From assembly GCF_038002345.1 (NCBI RefSeq), contig NZ_JBBOCJ010000001.1, positions 6,386,001-6,450,000 on the forward strand: a DNA stretch of 64,000 nt, read 5' to 3'. A program made the position numbers and the translations under genes. Of the stretch, positions 1 to 9,240 are shown one piece after another; positions within the stretch are counted from its first letter, which is position 1; every line of letters starts with the position of its first letter. This DNA is from Paenibacillus sp. FSL M7-0420 (lineage in GTDB: Bacteria > Bacillota > Bacilli > Paenibacillales > Paenibacillaceae). The notes beneath the pieces were generated by a model, which did no database searches, was not told where the DNA came from, and saw only the letters and a list, made by a program, of their open reading frames with translations.

Positions 1-294
1 TTCCAGCCTTTGTTTTTTTGCGAATAACGTTTGCCTGTGTTTCTGCAATACTTGCTTCTGTTCTTCCCGGGTCAGCTTTACAATGTCCGCAATTTCTTTC
101 AGGGAAAAATCCATTTCCTTCAAGATTAGGATCGTTTGCAGTTTCTCCAGGCTGCTGCGGTCATATAAGCGATAACCTTTTTCCGTTAGCTGGGCAGGTT
201 TAAATAAACCGATTTTATCGTAGAAATGCAGGGACCGGGCCGTAATGCCTGTAATCCGCACTATATCTTTAACCGCTAATAATGGTTTCTTCAT
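1..294 (-). CDS. MerR-family transcriptional regulator, N-terminal part (runs off the window)
   Basis: Reading leftward from an ATG at 292-294, the frame stays open to the window edge, giving about 98 residues. The N-terminus has the MerR winged-helix pattern: a helix-turn-helix near residues 5-25 followed by YDKIGLFKPA and GYRLYD, which match the family's Y-x-x-x-G-L-x-P and Y-R-x-Y motifs. A dimerisation helix begins near residue 75. The effector-binding C-terminus lies outside the window, so the inducer cannot be guessed. The start overlaps the 3' end of the upstream metalloprotease gene by 26 bp, so the two are probably co-transcribed and translationally coupled. Confidence 0.85.
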   Translation of the reverse strand, partial: MKKPLLAVKDIVRITGITARSLHFYDKIGLFKPAQLTEKGYRLYDRSSLEKLQTILILKEMDFSLKEIADIVKLTREEQKQVLQKHRQTLFAKKQRLE

Positions 295-1198
295 CCCAGA
301 ATCCCTTTGCTTCTTCCAGTATTTGCGCAGCAGGCATTATGGTGGCCTCCCAAATTGTCTTGCCGGTTTTTCTCAAGTAATACTTGATTAAATGATACCC
401 GCACGCGTAACCAGCACTGTAGGGCATATTGACCGGCTGAAAGTTCTGAAGCTCTGCCAGCTCGTCACCATAAAGATACGGGGCAAATTGATGAAATCCG
501 GTTAGTTGAAGCTGCTCGCGGAGCACGGGCTTAATACGCCTGTTAAGGGGTTCCGTATCGGTTCTCGTTACCCACGGTCCCAGCAATTCTTCACCAAACA
601 GGGAGGTAGCATAGTTTTCAGCCAATCCTTCACTTACAATAAGCTCGCCCAGATCAACCGTGTGGTCCCACTGAATGTATTGATAGCGGACATTATGACT
701 GCATTCATGCGCCAGCGCTGCCTTCATTCGGGAAATATTATGCTCATTGGGCAAAAGCGTAATCCAGATAAACCCGGGAATCCCCCCAAAGCCGCTATAC
801 CCTTCGTTTATAGTCAAAGCACGATTCTCCGGATTTCCCAGTTGCACAGTGAATAAATAATCAGATACAGGAAGACTTATTCCATGTTCAATAAATTGAC
901 GGAGACTTGTGGTTACGGCTTGCTCACACCCGGACCAGAACGAATCCGCAGAGATCCACTCGACCTCAGGTAAAATATTCGGGGTCATCTGATCAGGTGC
1001 CCGGTTCATCATACCACTATTAAACGAAATCGCGTCAAAACCATTTGCTTCTTCAGCTCTAAAGGGAATCTGTTGAATTTGCCATTGTTTCATAAAGGGA
1101 GCCAACATTTCCTGCCGGAATAACTCCAGCTTGTCCTCTGGCGGGGCTTGAATCACCTGTTGATAAATGTAGTCTGAACGCAGTGCTGTAATATTCAT
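269..1198 (-). CDS. DUF2268-type predicted Zn-dependent protease
   Basis: The 309-residue protein has a zinc-metallopeptidase signature HECSH at residues 164-168, in the context AALAHECSHNVRYQ. It matches the DUF2268 family of predicted soluble zincin-like proteases; I recognise the family from this motif and the overall length. No signal peptide or membrane segment is visible, so it is probably cytoplasmic. Substrate is unknown. It is followed, with overlap, by a MerR regulator on the same strand, so the pair may form a small self-regulated operon. Its ribosome binding site is weak (GGGACG, spaced 5 from the ATG). Confidence 0.75.
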   Translation of the reverse strand: MNITALRSDYIYQQVIQAPPEDKLELFRQEMLAPFMKQWQIQQIPFRAEEANGFDAISFNSGMMNRAPDQMTPNILPEVEWISADSFWSGCEQAVTTSLRQFIEHGISLPVSDYLFTVQLGNPENRALTINEGYSGFGGIPGFIWITLLPNEHNISRMKAALAHECSHNVRYQYIQWDHTVDLGELIVSEGLAENYATSLFGEELLGPWVTRTDTEPLNRRIKPVLREQLQLTGFHQFAPYLYGDELAELQNFQPVNMPYSAGYACGYHLIKYYLRKTGKTIWEATIMPAAQILEEAKGFWDEETIISG

Positions 1199-1275
1199 CT
1201 TGTCACGTCCCGTCTTCTGTTCTTACCGTGAATTATGCACTATGACGCAACGTCATAGTCAAGCACATAGCAAAA

Positions 1276-1330
1276 ACTCCCCATACAGTTAACAGGTTTA
1301 ACCATCTCACCTGCCTGCCATGTGGGGAGT
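1276..1330 (-). terminator. Rho-independent terminator after the CPT-like gene
   Basis: Inverted arms ACTCCCCA and TGGGGAGT enclose about 39 nt that can fold further. On the minus strand the hairpin is followed by TTTTTG. It lies 36 bp after the stop codon of the gene ending at 1366. Confidence 0.7.
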
Positions 1331-1365
1331 ATCTACTTACAGAAGCTTGTTCTTCATGCCGTTAA

Positions 1366-1947
1366 TTAGGCTCTTTTGCGCAATTTCTGAAATACCGAGT
1401 ATTCGTGATTGGACTTAATATAGTTAATTATCTGTTCGGCGCATTCTGCCGGAGTCAGCTCTTCCGTGTTCACTTCAAGGTCATATTCATCAAAACGATA
1501 GACGATGTCGAACTGGGCATCCACTAGACCAATCTGCCGGTCCCCTCTGGCCTGCTCTCTTCGGATGAGCTCTTCCCGGGAGCATAGGACACCAATAAAC
1601 AGCGTAGTCCGATCAGCAAAATGATCCCAAAACTCATTAAATCTCTTATCGTTGTCGAATACGGTATCCACGATGACATTGAATCCCATTTCGGATAACA
1701 GCTTAATCGTCGAGTAGTACACGGAGACTATGGAGTCATCCAGTATTTGCGAGACCACCTGATGGTCTATTTCCCGTACAGGCTCGTCTGGAAATTTATG
1801 ATTAATGAAATCATTGTAATTCATGAAAAAATCATCAATCGATACATGATAAAACGGAATCTCTTTCTGTTTCGTAAGTTCAGCCGAGATGGAGCTCTTC
1901 CCGGAGCTTGAAGTTCCATTTAGAACAAGCAACATACCTTTATTCAA
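1366..1947 (-). CDS. Chloramphenicol phosphotransferase-like P-loop kinase
   Basis: The 193-residue protein opens with a hydrophobic strand and the P-loop GTSSSGKSS at residues 11-19. SIDDFF near residue 37 and DTVFDND near residue 99 are typical of the chloramphenicol phosphotransferase (CPT) kinase family, which transfers phosphate from ATP to a small hydroxylated substrate. Length fits the family (about 180-190). Family members in Bacillota are mostly uncharacterised, so drug resistance is possible but not shown. It is flanked by its own terminator and a separate oxidoreductase gene, so it is probably monocistronic. Confidence 0.75.
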   Translation of the reverse strand: MNKGMLLVLNGTSSSGKSSISAELTKQKEIPFYHVSIDDFFMNYNDFINHKFPDEPVREIDHQVVSQILDDSIVSVYYSTIKLLSEMGFNVIVDTVFDNDKRFNEFWDHFADRTTLFIGVLCSREELIRREQARGDRQIGLVDAQFDIVYRFDEYDLEVNTEELTPAECAEQIINYIKSNHEYSVFQKLRKRA

Positions 1948-2015
1948 TTCGTTCCCTCCTATTCATCCATCCATTATAAACCATAGGCGATAGAGGACGG
2001 AACTCATCAGTTGTA

Positions 2016-2753
2016 TCAGTTGAATCCGCCATTCACACGAATCGTCTGCCCTGTAATCCAGCGGGCCTTGTCACTGACGAGCAAGTCGATCACATTCGCA
2101 ATATCCTCAGGCTCGCCCAGCCGTCCAAAAGCATTCATCCGCCGGAAGGAATCCACCAGCTCATCAGATTTTCCATTCAGGAATAGCTCCGTCGATACTT
2201 GCCCGGGTGCTACGCAATTCACGACGATATCCTTCGCTCCGAATTCCTTCGCTAACTGGCGGGTTAGCTGCTCAACGGCCCCTTTGGTTGCGGCGTAGAC
2301 GCTATAAGTCGGCAGCATCGCGCCCGATACTGAGGTCGAGAAGTTAATTATCGTTCCGCCCCGCTCCATATTCCTCATCGCTTGCTGGCAGGCGAAATAA
2401 GTCCCTTTTACATTTACAGCAAAGTGCCGGTCGAACATCTCCTCCGTTACGTCCGCAATAGGCACGCAGTCCATAATTCCGGCGTTATTCACCAAAATAT
2501 CAATACGCCCGAATTGCCCGATTGTCTCCGAGAAAAGTGCTTCGACCTCACTGACTTTGCTTACGTCGCCTTGAACGGCTATCGCTTCCCCGCCAGATTC
2601 CTTAATGATTTGCACGACCTCGTCCGCTTTTACCCGGTTAGATGAATAGTTGACAGCCACTTTTATTCCTAACCCGGCCAACTGGATGGCGATTTGTCTT
2701 CCGATACCCCTTGATGCACCTGTGACGATGGCTACTTTTCCGTTCTGACTCAT
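2016..2753 (-). CDS. SDR-family NAD(P)-dependent oxidoreductase
   Basis: Classical short-chain dehydrogenase of 245 residues. The cofactor-binding TGASRGIG lies at residues 11-18, NNAG near 89 and the catalytic Tyr-x-x-x-Lys (YAATK) near 153-157. The C-terminal ITGQTIRVNGG is typical of FabG-like members. I chose the ATG at 2751-2753 because AAGGAG sits 11 nt upstream; an in-frame GTG 9 bp earlier is too close to that site. It is transcribed divergently from the AraC-type regulator at 2934, a common arrangement when the regulator controls the enzyme. Substrate is unknown. Confidence 0.85.
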   Translation of the reverse strand: MSQNGKVAIVTGASRGIGRQIAIQLAGLGIKVAVNYSSNRVKADEVVQIIKESGGEAIAVQGDVSKVSEVEALFSETIGQFGRIDILVNNAGIMDCVPIADVTEEMFDRHFAVNVKGTYFACQQAMRNMERGGTIINFSTSVSGAMLPTYSVYAATKGAVEQLTRQLAKEFGAKDIVVNCVAPGQVSTELFLNGKSDELVDSFRRMNAFGRLGEPEDIANVIDLLVSDKARWITGQTIRVNGGFN

Positions 2754-2933
2754 TAGGACCACTCTCCTTAAGTTTGCTTAGGCCGGATGATGATCGGTTG
2801 GCCTTATGGATTCATTGTAACGCAATCGAAGAGCATCCAGTTATAACAGACCTGTTCACTTCTTGCCTATTTCTCTTCAACTCGTTATGATTAACAGCAA
2901 ACCCCATGAGTATGGGAAAAGGAGGCTTCTAAC

Positions 2934-3842
2934 TTGGACGATATATTGCGGACCGGACCGCTTTTGCAGCAATTGGCTGCACTGATCCTTCGCCATGCTC
3001 CATCGACAGGTACCCGCCAGACGCACATTCCTTCCTTGCAGCTGATGCACGCCACGGATGCAGCCGAACCGCTGGAGTCTGTCTACAAGCCATCGATCTG
3101 CGTCGTTGCCCAAGGAGCCAAAGCAGCCACCCTGTCTGGCGAAAGTTACCATTACGATCCTTCCACTTACCTGGTCACTTCGGTGGAGCTGCCGATTAAC
3201 GGGAGAATTACCGGGGCTTCGCCTGAGCATCCTTTTCTGGGCATCAAGCTAAGCTTCGATCCGGGCACCATCCTGGAAATTGTAAAAGAAATGGATGACT
3301 CCTCCCTTATCCCGGGTGAAACGTCGCTTGGCATCACGGTTGCCCAAACCTCCAGGCACTTACTAGAAGCCATTGTACGGCTCATCCAATTACTCGACGC
3401 GCCGCAGGATATTCCTGTTCTGTCCCCGCTCGTGATCCGTGAAATTCTATATCGCGTTCTTCAGAGCGACCAAGGCTCACACCTTCATCAATTCGCCATC
3501 ATCGGAAGCCATGCGCACCGGATTGCTCAAGCCATCCAAGTGATCACTAAGCAGTACGATCAATCCCTTGTCGTTGAACAGCTTGCTGAGTCCGTAAATA
3601 TGAGCACCTCTGCTTTCCACAAGCACTTCAAGCGCGTCACCGCCATGAGCCCGCTCCAATACCAGAAGGTCATCCGCTTGCAGGAAGCCCGCCGCCTCAT
3701 GCTGACCGAATCCCTCCAAGCCTCCGATGCCGCCTTCCGCGTAGGCTATGAGAGCCCCTCCCAATTCAGCCGCGAATACGCCCGCCAGTATGGGAGACCT
3801 CCGGTGTCGGATGTTCAGGAGATTCTTGGGTTATCGAAGTAG
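2934..3842 (+). CDS. AraC-family transcriptional regulator
   Basis: The 302-residue protein has an N-terminal cupin-like AraC ligand domain (PSICVVAQGAK near 50, then GASPEHPF) and two C-terminal helix-turn-helix motifs (residues about 205-300). The second motif contains the family pattern RVGYESPSQFSREYARQYGRPP. The start is a TTG preceded by AAAGGAGG with 8-nt spacing. It is divergent to the SDR gene across a 180-bp gap that should hold both promoters. Related regulators with this N-terminus commonly control a neighbouring oxidoreductase; that link is inference here. Confidence 0.85.
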   Translation: MDDILRTGPLLQQLAALILRHAPSTGTRQTHIPSLQLMHATDAAEPLESVYKPSICVVAQGAKAATLSGESYHYDPSTYLVTSVELPINGRITGASPEHPFLGIKLSFDPGTILEIVKEMDDSSLIPGETSLGITVAQTSRHLLEAIVRLIQLLDAPQDIPVLSPLVIREILYRVLQSDQGSHLHQFAIIGSHAHRIAQAIQVITKQYDQSLVVEQLAESVNMSTSAFHKHFKRVTAMSPLQYQKVIRLQEARRLMLTESLQASDAAFRVGYESPSQFSREYARQYGRPPVSDVQEILGLSK

Positions 3843-3965
3843 CTAACTTCTTCAGACTTAGCTGTTCACATGACGACATCCAGCTTTCCGTCACGGTTTG
3901 ATGAGCAGTAGGAAACTCTAACGGTTTTAACGATGAGGTGGGGTTTATTATTTGTTTCTTCCCAT

Positions 3966-4003
3966 CCAAAAAAATGAGCCGCCCTAATTTCTCAGGACGG
4001 CTC
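3966..4003 (-). terminator. Original glmS terminator, now separated from glmS
   Basis: On the minus strand, GAGCCGTCCT, an 8-nt loop and AGGGCGGCTC are followed by ATTTTTTT. If the transposon and one target copy are removed, this terminator lies about 80 bp after the glmS stop codon. It is therefore best read as the native glmS terminator displaced 29.4 kb by the insertion. It could also end the araC transcript weakly on the other strand. Confidence 0.75.
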
Positions 4004-4044
4004 AAGACGAATTAACTTAATCGTTGAATATTTTCATATCAACA

Positions 4045-4049
4045 TTAAT
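4045..4049. repeat. Left copy of the 5-bp target site duplication (TTAAT)
   Basis: TTAAT directly precedes the first base (TGTTCA) of the transposon left end. The same pentamer follows the right end at 33450-33454. A 5-bp duplication is the Tn7-family hallmark. Confidence 0.9.
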
Positions 4050-4188
4050 TGTTCAAGTACATTAAAGTTGTGAAGTGAAGAATCCTTGTACATCAAGGGT
4101 TTTCTTATTTTTCAAAAAAAAACAAAATACATTAAAGTTGTGAAGTCACGTTGAATCAAAATTATCACTGACATTAAAGTTGTGAAGT
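4050..4188. repeat. Transposon left end with three spaced TnsB-type sites
   Basis: Three direct copies of ACATTAAAGTTGTGAAGT lie at 4059-4076, 4129-4146 and 4171-4188. The wide, unequal spacing is the architecture of a Tn7 left end. The terminal 8 bp, TGTTCAAG, precede the first site. Confidence 0.92.
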
Positions 4189-4218
4189 GACTCCCTTAAA
4201 CTAATAGTAATAAAACAA

Positions 4219-5781
4219 TTATATTCCGTTTACTTTTCTCATTTTGACTATGTCTGAAACTGAAAGGTTGGAGCTTAATATTGTATTTGTATCAGTAATT
4301 GCTCGCTTTAACTCTTGCATGTATTCTAACCCACGATTATCGTCATAAATTAAAATCAACAACCTACTCTTTGGACGTGATACTGCAACATAATGAAGAT
4401 AGCGGTCATTTTCTATAGCTAAGTTGTAATCGTTAGCTATAATAATAACTTGATCATATTCCAAACCTTTTGATGAATGTATTGTTCCAGATGTGAACTT
4501 ATACTTTTTTTCATTATACGTAGGTTTGAATTTATCATTACAAACTACAAAATATAGTGTATCAATTTCTTTTATCACGCTACTATCATTATTGGGATAA
4601 CCTAAGTATTCATAAAAACCCAGGCACTCATTACGAAAATCTTCTTCCGTATTTAAATTTATAAGAATTGATGCTAACATTGAACGGATTTTTTTAAAGT
4701 CATAAGAATCTGGAAGTGGAATTTCCTCGAAAACATCGTATTCATTAAACCTGTCCTCAAGTAAATACAAAGCCAGGAGTCTTGAAATCCATACATGTTC
4801 ACTTTCTAAGTCAGAGTTATCTAATGGAGACGCCGGAATATAAACAAAATCATAACCACTATTATTTAATAACCCACTCCACTTCTCTGCTGAATCTCGT
4901 CTAAAGTGTAGGAATGAACAGTTCTGGCTTGAATCAATCCAACTCGTCACAAAAGTAGTTGCATCTGATTCATTTTGAAATCTATATGAATAAATTTCAT
5001 TGTTAAAGTTAATTTTAGGATCAATATTTTTCCTTACATCTTCCATAAAGATATTAGAGTAGTTTTGAATAGAAGAATTAGACCTGAAATTATGCCATAG
5101 ATTAAAGCAGCTAAAGTTAGAATTTTGCATCAGCCCCTTAAAACCATCACTATAGGCACCTCTCCACCCATATATAGACTGCTTAATGTCTCCTACAACG
5201 AATAACGGGATCTGCAGTGACTCACAGATAAAAATAAATAAATTATGCATATCAACGTCACAATCCTGATATTCGTCTATATAGAATCTAAAATATCTCG
5301 ATTTGAGATACCTTCTTGCCGCGAGCGAGTTCTTCAAAATATCCAAGGCGAGTTGGAAAGAAAAATTCTTTTTATTATTTCTATACTTACAAATAAACCC
5401 ACTATCTTTTATCTTATTAATTCCCGCTTGGAAGCCCACAATAGCATTTTGCGTTGTAAAGTCCGGCTTTATTTCCTTTTTATACTCTGATCCATACACA
5501 TCGTACATAAATGGCTCGATAATTTCTTTGAGTACAAAATTATCATTGGTACCTATATAACCCTCTCCGACATTCGGACCTAGACGCTCTCTTATTTCTC
5601 TAGCTGCTTTTCTTGTAAATGTTACAGCTGCATACGTCTGATAATTCGTGATCTTTGAGACATCTAGTTTTATACGCATTACGGTTGTATATGTTTTTCC
5701 CGTACCCGCACTTGCACTGATAATAATATTACCTTCACTCTCAAGTATTTGATTTCTCACTTCATTATCTATTGGGAGCAT
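4219..5781 (-). CDS. gajB: Gabija-type UvrD-like helicase (GajB-like)
   Basis: The 520-residue superfamily-1 helicase has Walker A ASAGTGKT (residues 23-30), motif Ia AAVTFTRKAAREI (51-63), Walker B DEYQD (169-173), motif III GDIKQSIYGWRG (197-208), then TIHSSKGLEYD and VAVSRPKSRL near the C-terminus. It lacks the long insertions of RecB or AddA and is close in size to GajB (about 494). It overlaps the upstream ABC-ATPase/TOPRIM gene by 13 bp, the Gabija operon layout. In that anti-phage system GajB is thought to sense DNA processing and to activate the GajA nuclease. A ribosome binding site AAAGGAG precedes the ATG. Identification rests on architecture and gene pairing. Confidence 0.85.
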   Translation of the reverse strand: MLPIDNEVRNQILESEGNIIISASAGTGKTYTTVMRIKLDVSKITNYQTYAAVTFTRKAAREIRERLGPNVGEGYIGTNDNFVLKEIIEPFMYDVYGSEYKKEIKPDFTTQNAIVGFQAGINKIKDSGFICKYRNNKKNFSFQLALDILKNSLAARRYLKSRYFRFYIDEYQDCDVDMHNLFIFICESLQIPLFVVGDIKQSIYGWRGAYSDGFKGLMQNSNFSCFNLWHNFRSNSSIQNYSNIFMEDVRKNIDPKINFNNEIYSYRFQNESDATTFVTSWIDSSQNCSFLHFRRDSAEKWSGLLNNSGYDFVYIPASPLDNSDLESEHVWISRLLALYLLEDRFNEYDVFEEIPLPDSYDFKKIRSMLASILINLNTEEDFRNECLGFYEYLGYPNNDSSVIKEIDTLYFVVCNDKFKPTYNEKKYKFTSGTIHSSKGLEYDQVIIIANDYNLAIENDRYLHYVAVSRPKSRLLILIYDDNRGLEYMQELKRAITDTNTILSSNLSVSDIVKMRKVNGI

Positions 5782-7499
5782 GATTCAACAAACTCCTTTA
5801 AACAAGCGAATAACTCGCTTTTGTAAATTGCAGTGCAATCTGTTGAAGATAATTTGGTACACAGTTCTATCATGTTTATTAACTTAGCACTTTGTAAATA
5901 GTCGACTGCATTTTTCGAGCTATTATTATCCTTAGATAATTCATCCATAGGAAGAGGGATTATTTCATAAAGATCATTTTCTAAATCTATTTTTGATAAA
6001 AAGATCTTTTTAGCTTTTAATTGTTTAACCTCAGTAAGGTATAGCTTTTCAAAAACTTCTATTTGTATACTCTTTTTATACATATGGTCAGCGTCATATT
6101 TGATGGGATCAATACTAATCAAATTCGGCTTTTTGGGTATATTCACTAAATCAAGGCATCTATTCAATCCAAGTAAGTTACATTCTTTTTTATCCTTATT
6201 TAGTTTCAGATCGTTATCGGTTTTTATAATTACTTTTATACCAAGTGACGTTAACACCTTTACATATTCACTGAAATTAATACCATCAACCTCCAAAACA
6301 TACCCGCCATAACTCTCATACTTTTCTAATTCTTGTTTAAGAATCCTCTCAAAAAGTATTTTCTCAGATGGTCCTTCAATGAGAAGAACGACATCGGCGT
6401 ATATTGCTTCAGTTAAATTTTGATTCAATTTTTGCTTCAACATTTTATACTCTTTAGGAACAGTATATGTATATGAATTGCCTATAATTTTACCATTTCT
6501 ATACAATTTAATTAAGTTGACATCATCCATATGACTAACTATTAATGAAGAATGGGTTGTCATAAACAAATATTCAAAAATCTTATCATTAAACAATTGA
6601 AAAGATAAAGCAATTTGCATTGATCTATGGAGATGGTTTTCTAATTCCTCGATTAAAAAAACATTTATTCTTTTTTCTTCCATTCTTCTGTTCTCCAGAG
6701 TCAACAAAGTATAGGCTAATATTTTTTTTCTTCCATCACCACTTGTTGGATAAGTCTCGGCATCTTCACTCAATATATACGGGGTTAATTTTGAATGTAA
6801 GTTGCTCAGTTCGATTTCTGAACGAATCGCTATATTTAGATTACCTTCATTCCTGTACTTTTTATATTCTTCTACTAACTCACTTTCAAATTTTTTTATA
6901 TTGGTTAATCCTCCGATACTATCATTTAGATCAGAGATATGCTTTCTAATGTTTCTACGCTCTTCTTCAGTTAAACTTGTATCTCCTCTAAGAATTTCTT
7001 TGGTGTATCTTTTAAATTCATAATCTAGCTTTATGGATGAATCGATATACACTACATTAAATAACTTATCTATTGCAAAGTTATTTTGACTACTAGGGAT
7101 ATCCTCTAAATTATCTTTTTCAGTGCCCCAATACATTCTTGGATCTCCTCGCAATGTCTCCGGAGTGTATGTTGATTTCAATTGAAAATATACCTCTTTT
7201 ACACCAGATGGAATAGCACCCTTCATACACGAATATATTTTTTTATTATCTGCGTCATTCTCATCTTCTATATTTACCTTCAAGGTTATAGAAATTTCAG
7301 TATCAGTTTTCTTATTATAATAATCAGAGTCAACAAATCCGTATCTTCTAAAGTCTCTGTCCAACAAAAATCTTAAAGCACACAAGAAGTTAGTTTTACC
7401 AATATCATTTAGTCCAAATATCACATTTTTATTAGTTAAATCCAATTCTAGGTACTCAAAATTTCTAAACTTACTAATAATTAATGATGAAAATATCAT
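5769..7499 (-). CDS. gajA: Gabija-type OLD-family ATPase/TOPRIM nuclease (GajA-like)
   Basis: Residues 1-330 form an ABC-type ATPase: Walker A GLNDIGKTN (29-37), Walker B FLIEE (281-285) and the H-loop TTHSS (314-318). A TOPRIM domain follows, with EGPSE (375-379) and the acidic TDND (427-430). This is the GajA order, and 576 residues match the family (about 578). GajA is a sequence-specific DNA nickase inhibited by nucleotides and released when phage activity depletes them. I start at the ATG at 7497-7499, where the conserved MIFSSLIISKFRNF begins. The gene lies in AT-rich DNA between the tns operon and the left end, as expected for transposon defence cargo. Confidence 0.88.
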   Translation of the reverse strand: MIFSSLIISKFRNFEYLELDLTNKNVIFGLNDIGKTNFLCALRFLLDRDFRRYGFVDSDYYNKKTDTEISITLKVNIEDENDADNKKIYSCMKGAIPSGVKEVYFQLKSTYTPETLRGDPRMYWGTEKDNLEDIPSSQNNFAIDKLFNVVYIDSSIKLDYEFKRYTKEILRGDTSLTEEERRNIRKHISDLNDSIGGLTNIKKFESELVEEYKKYRNEGNLNIAIRSEIELSNLHSKLTPYILSEDAETYPTSGDGRKKILAYTLLTLENRRMEEKRINVFLIEELENHLHRSMQIALSFQLFNDKIFEYLFMTTHSSLIVSHMDDVNLIKLYRNGKIIGNSYTYTVPKEYKMLKQKLNQNLTEAIYADVVLLIEGPSEKILFERILKQELEKYESYGGYVLEVDGINFSEYVKVLTSLGIKVIIKTDNDLKLNKDKKECNLLGLNRCLDLVNIPKKPNLISIDPIKYDADHMYKKSIQIEVFEKLYLTEVKQLKAKKIFLSKIDLENDLYEIIPLPMDELSKDNNSSKNAVDYLQSAKLINMIELCTKLSSTDCTAIYKSELFACLKEFVESCSQ

Positions 7500-7627
7500 A
7501 GTTGCACCCCCGCCAACCAATATTTAACTATACATCTCAATAGTAACATAGACCCAAAAATTTTCTCCATAAAAAACATTATATTCTTTTAAACGACAAA
7601 TATCCCCAAGCACAATCACTTAAGGGG

Positions 7628-9223
7628 TTAACGCACTTTGATACTTTTTCGTGTAATTTCTTCCAATTTTATTTTTGTTAACGGTAATTTATTTATCTGT
7701 GTTCGAATCATCGTAGAACACTGCAGTCTTCTTCCAATTTCATTGCGTGATACTCGGACCACTCCCAGATTCTTCATCTCATCCACTATACGGTTGATTT
7801 CTCGAGTCAAAAATTCATCTCTTTTTCTCCAATCGACCCGAATTTTTATGTAAGTAGTTTTCTCTTTACAATTATTTACTTTTGGGGAATATGCTTTTGG
7901 GGAATATGCGTTAGATGAATTAGAGTTTTTCTGGATTCCTTTTTCCCCTTCAGTCTTAAGCAAATAAGTTTGCCTCTTGATCGTACCCGCATCAACACCG
8001 AGCTGCCTTGCTTTCTCACGTAAGCTAAGTGCTCCATTACTATTTAGTTCAATTAGCTTTTCTATCCAAGTCGAACCAAAGTGTTTTATTCGTCCGATTC
8101 GGGTTAGGTCTTCAAGTGTTATATCTGGTCCTCGTCTTGAGTATACAAAACCACAATTACAGCTAAAAGTACCTACAGGTTTTCCTGTATCATAACATCT
8201 TGATATGCGAACATTAGATATTATATGCTCTCCAAAATGCTCAGCCCCCCTATTCAGACAAGGCCAAGGGCCTTCACCAAAAGGATGGAACAAGCCTTCA
8301 TGTTTTTTTTGAAGTATCTCTGACACATCTATATCCAAAAAAAGCTGGAGTAAGATGTGCCTTAAAGGATGTACAGCATGTCTCGGCTTCCGGAGTATTT
8401 TATGTAGCCAACTATACTGACTCTTTTTATCCACTACACATCCTTGCTCAAAAAGATACCCCTGCCCAAAAAAGGATTCAAATTTAGGCAACAAATCTTG
8501 AAACCTAATATGTCCATTAGCAGTGAGCATTCCCATTTCATTCAGTCTTCCTAAGTATATTTTTCTTAATGCTCCTGTATTTATGGATGGGTAATTCATG
8601 TTCAGTAAGAATTCTGATTTTTTTGCTACCAATAATTTAGTATCTATCTCACAAGAGCATATTTGATGTGTAAGACTACCAACGATGGACTCAAGCATAA
8701 CAAATTCATGCTTATTTCTCCGCTGAGCATATTGGATAGATGAAGACTGCAGGCAGGAATTATGAACAGGACATACGTCTACTCCCGTAAGTTGATGACA
8801 TCTATGCCAATAAGCCACGCCATATACTTCACGATTCTCTTTAACACAGGAGGTACAATATCTTAGATGAAATAACGGTTTGACCCCATTTGCTACCAAA
8901 CCCATTTTCATATAAATAGACCTGCCATCACCGTAAACCATATCCTCAGTAACACCTTCATAACGTTCAGGCGAGATATAAGGTCGGAAGTATGGAAGTA
9001 ATGTATGATTATTAAGGAGTGTAGCAATGGAAATTGCTTGTCTAGGAATACGCAAATATAAATCGTTAAGATGTCCAGGGAAGTCCGTCACTGCACAGAC
9101 ACTCCTTTTCCCAAATAAATCCCTCATAGTCAATTTAACATTTTCATTACCAGACCGCGCATGATACCGAGCACATACACTGTACAACAACTCGTCCGGA
9201 AACGGAGGTGGGAAAAAAATCAT
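7628..9223 (-). CDS. TniQ/TnsD-family target-selection protein, second copy
   Basis: The 531-residue protein begins MIFFPPPFPDELLYSVCARYHARSG, the usual TniQ opening. A zinc-binding region near residues 130-155 reads YCTSCVKE, WHRCHQLTG and VCPVHNSCL. It is the last gene of the tns operon, 17 bp after the larger TnsD gene. A short in-protein repeat (AYSPK twice, from a 15-bp DNA duplication near 7890) marks a linker before the C-terminal DNA-binding part. Its divergence from the neighbouring TnsD suggests a different role, such as a second target site or an accessory part of the same complex. That choice cannot be made from sequence alone. Confidence 0.85.
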   Translation of the reverse strand: MIFFPPPFPDELLYSVCARYHARSGNENVKLTMRDLFGKRSVCAVTDFPGHLNDLYLRIPRQAISIATLLNNHTLLPYFRPYISPERYEGVTEDMVYGDGRSIYMKMGLVANGVKPLFHLRYCTSCVKENREVYGVAYWHRCHQLTGVDVCPVHNSCLQSSSIQYAQRRNKHEFVMLESIVGSLTHQICSCEIDTKLLVAKKSEFLLNMNYPSINTGALRKIYLGRLNEMGMLTANGHIRFQDLLPKFESFFGQGYLFEQGCVVDKKSQYSWLHKILRKPRHAVHPLRHILLQLFLDIDVSEILQKKHEGLFHPFGEGPWPCLNRGAEHFGEHIISNVRISRCYDTGKPVGTFSCNCGFVYSRRGPDITLEDLTRIGRIKHFGSTWIEKLIELNSNGALSLREKARQLGVDAGTIKRQTYLLKTEGEKGIQKNSNSSNAYSPKAYSPKVNNCKEKTTYIKIRVDWRKRDEFLTREINRIVDEMKNLGVVRVSRNEIGRRLQCSTMIRTQINKLPLTKIKLEEITRKSIKVR

Positions 9224-9240
9224 TGTTAGCCCCTTCTCTT

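Noticed and set aside
4059..4188. Regularly repeated 18-mers near both transposon ends could suggest a CRISPR array
   Set aside because: The copies are few, spaced irregularly on the left and by 2 bp on the right, and are inverted between ends. They fit TnsB sites. No cas genes are present.
7880..7912. Short 15-bp tandem duplication in the second TniQ gene as a frameshift or damage site
   Set aside because: It keeps the frame and only doubles AYSPK in a linker. The gene remains intact.
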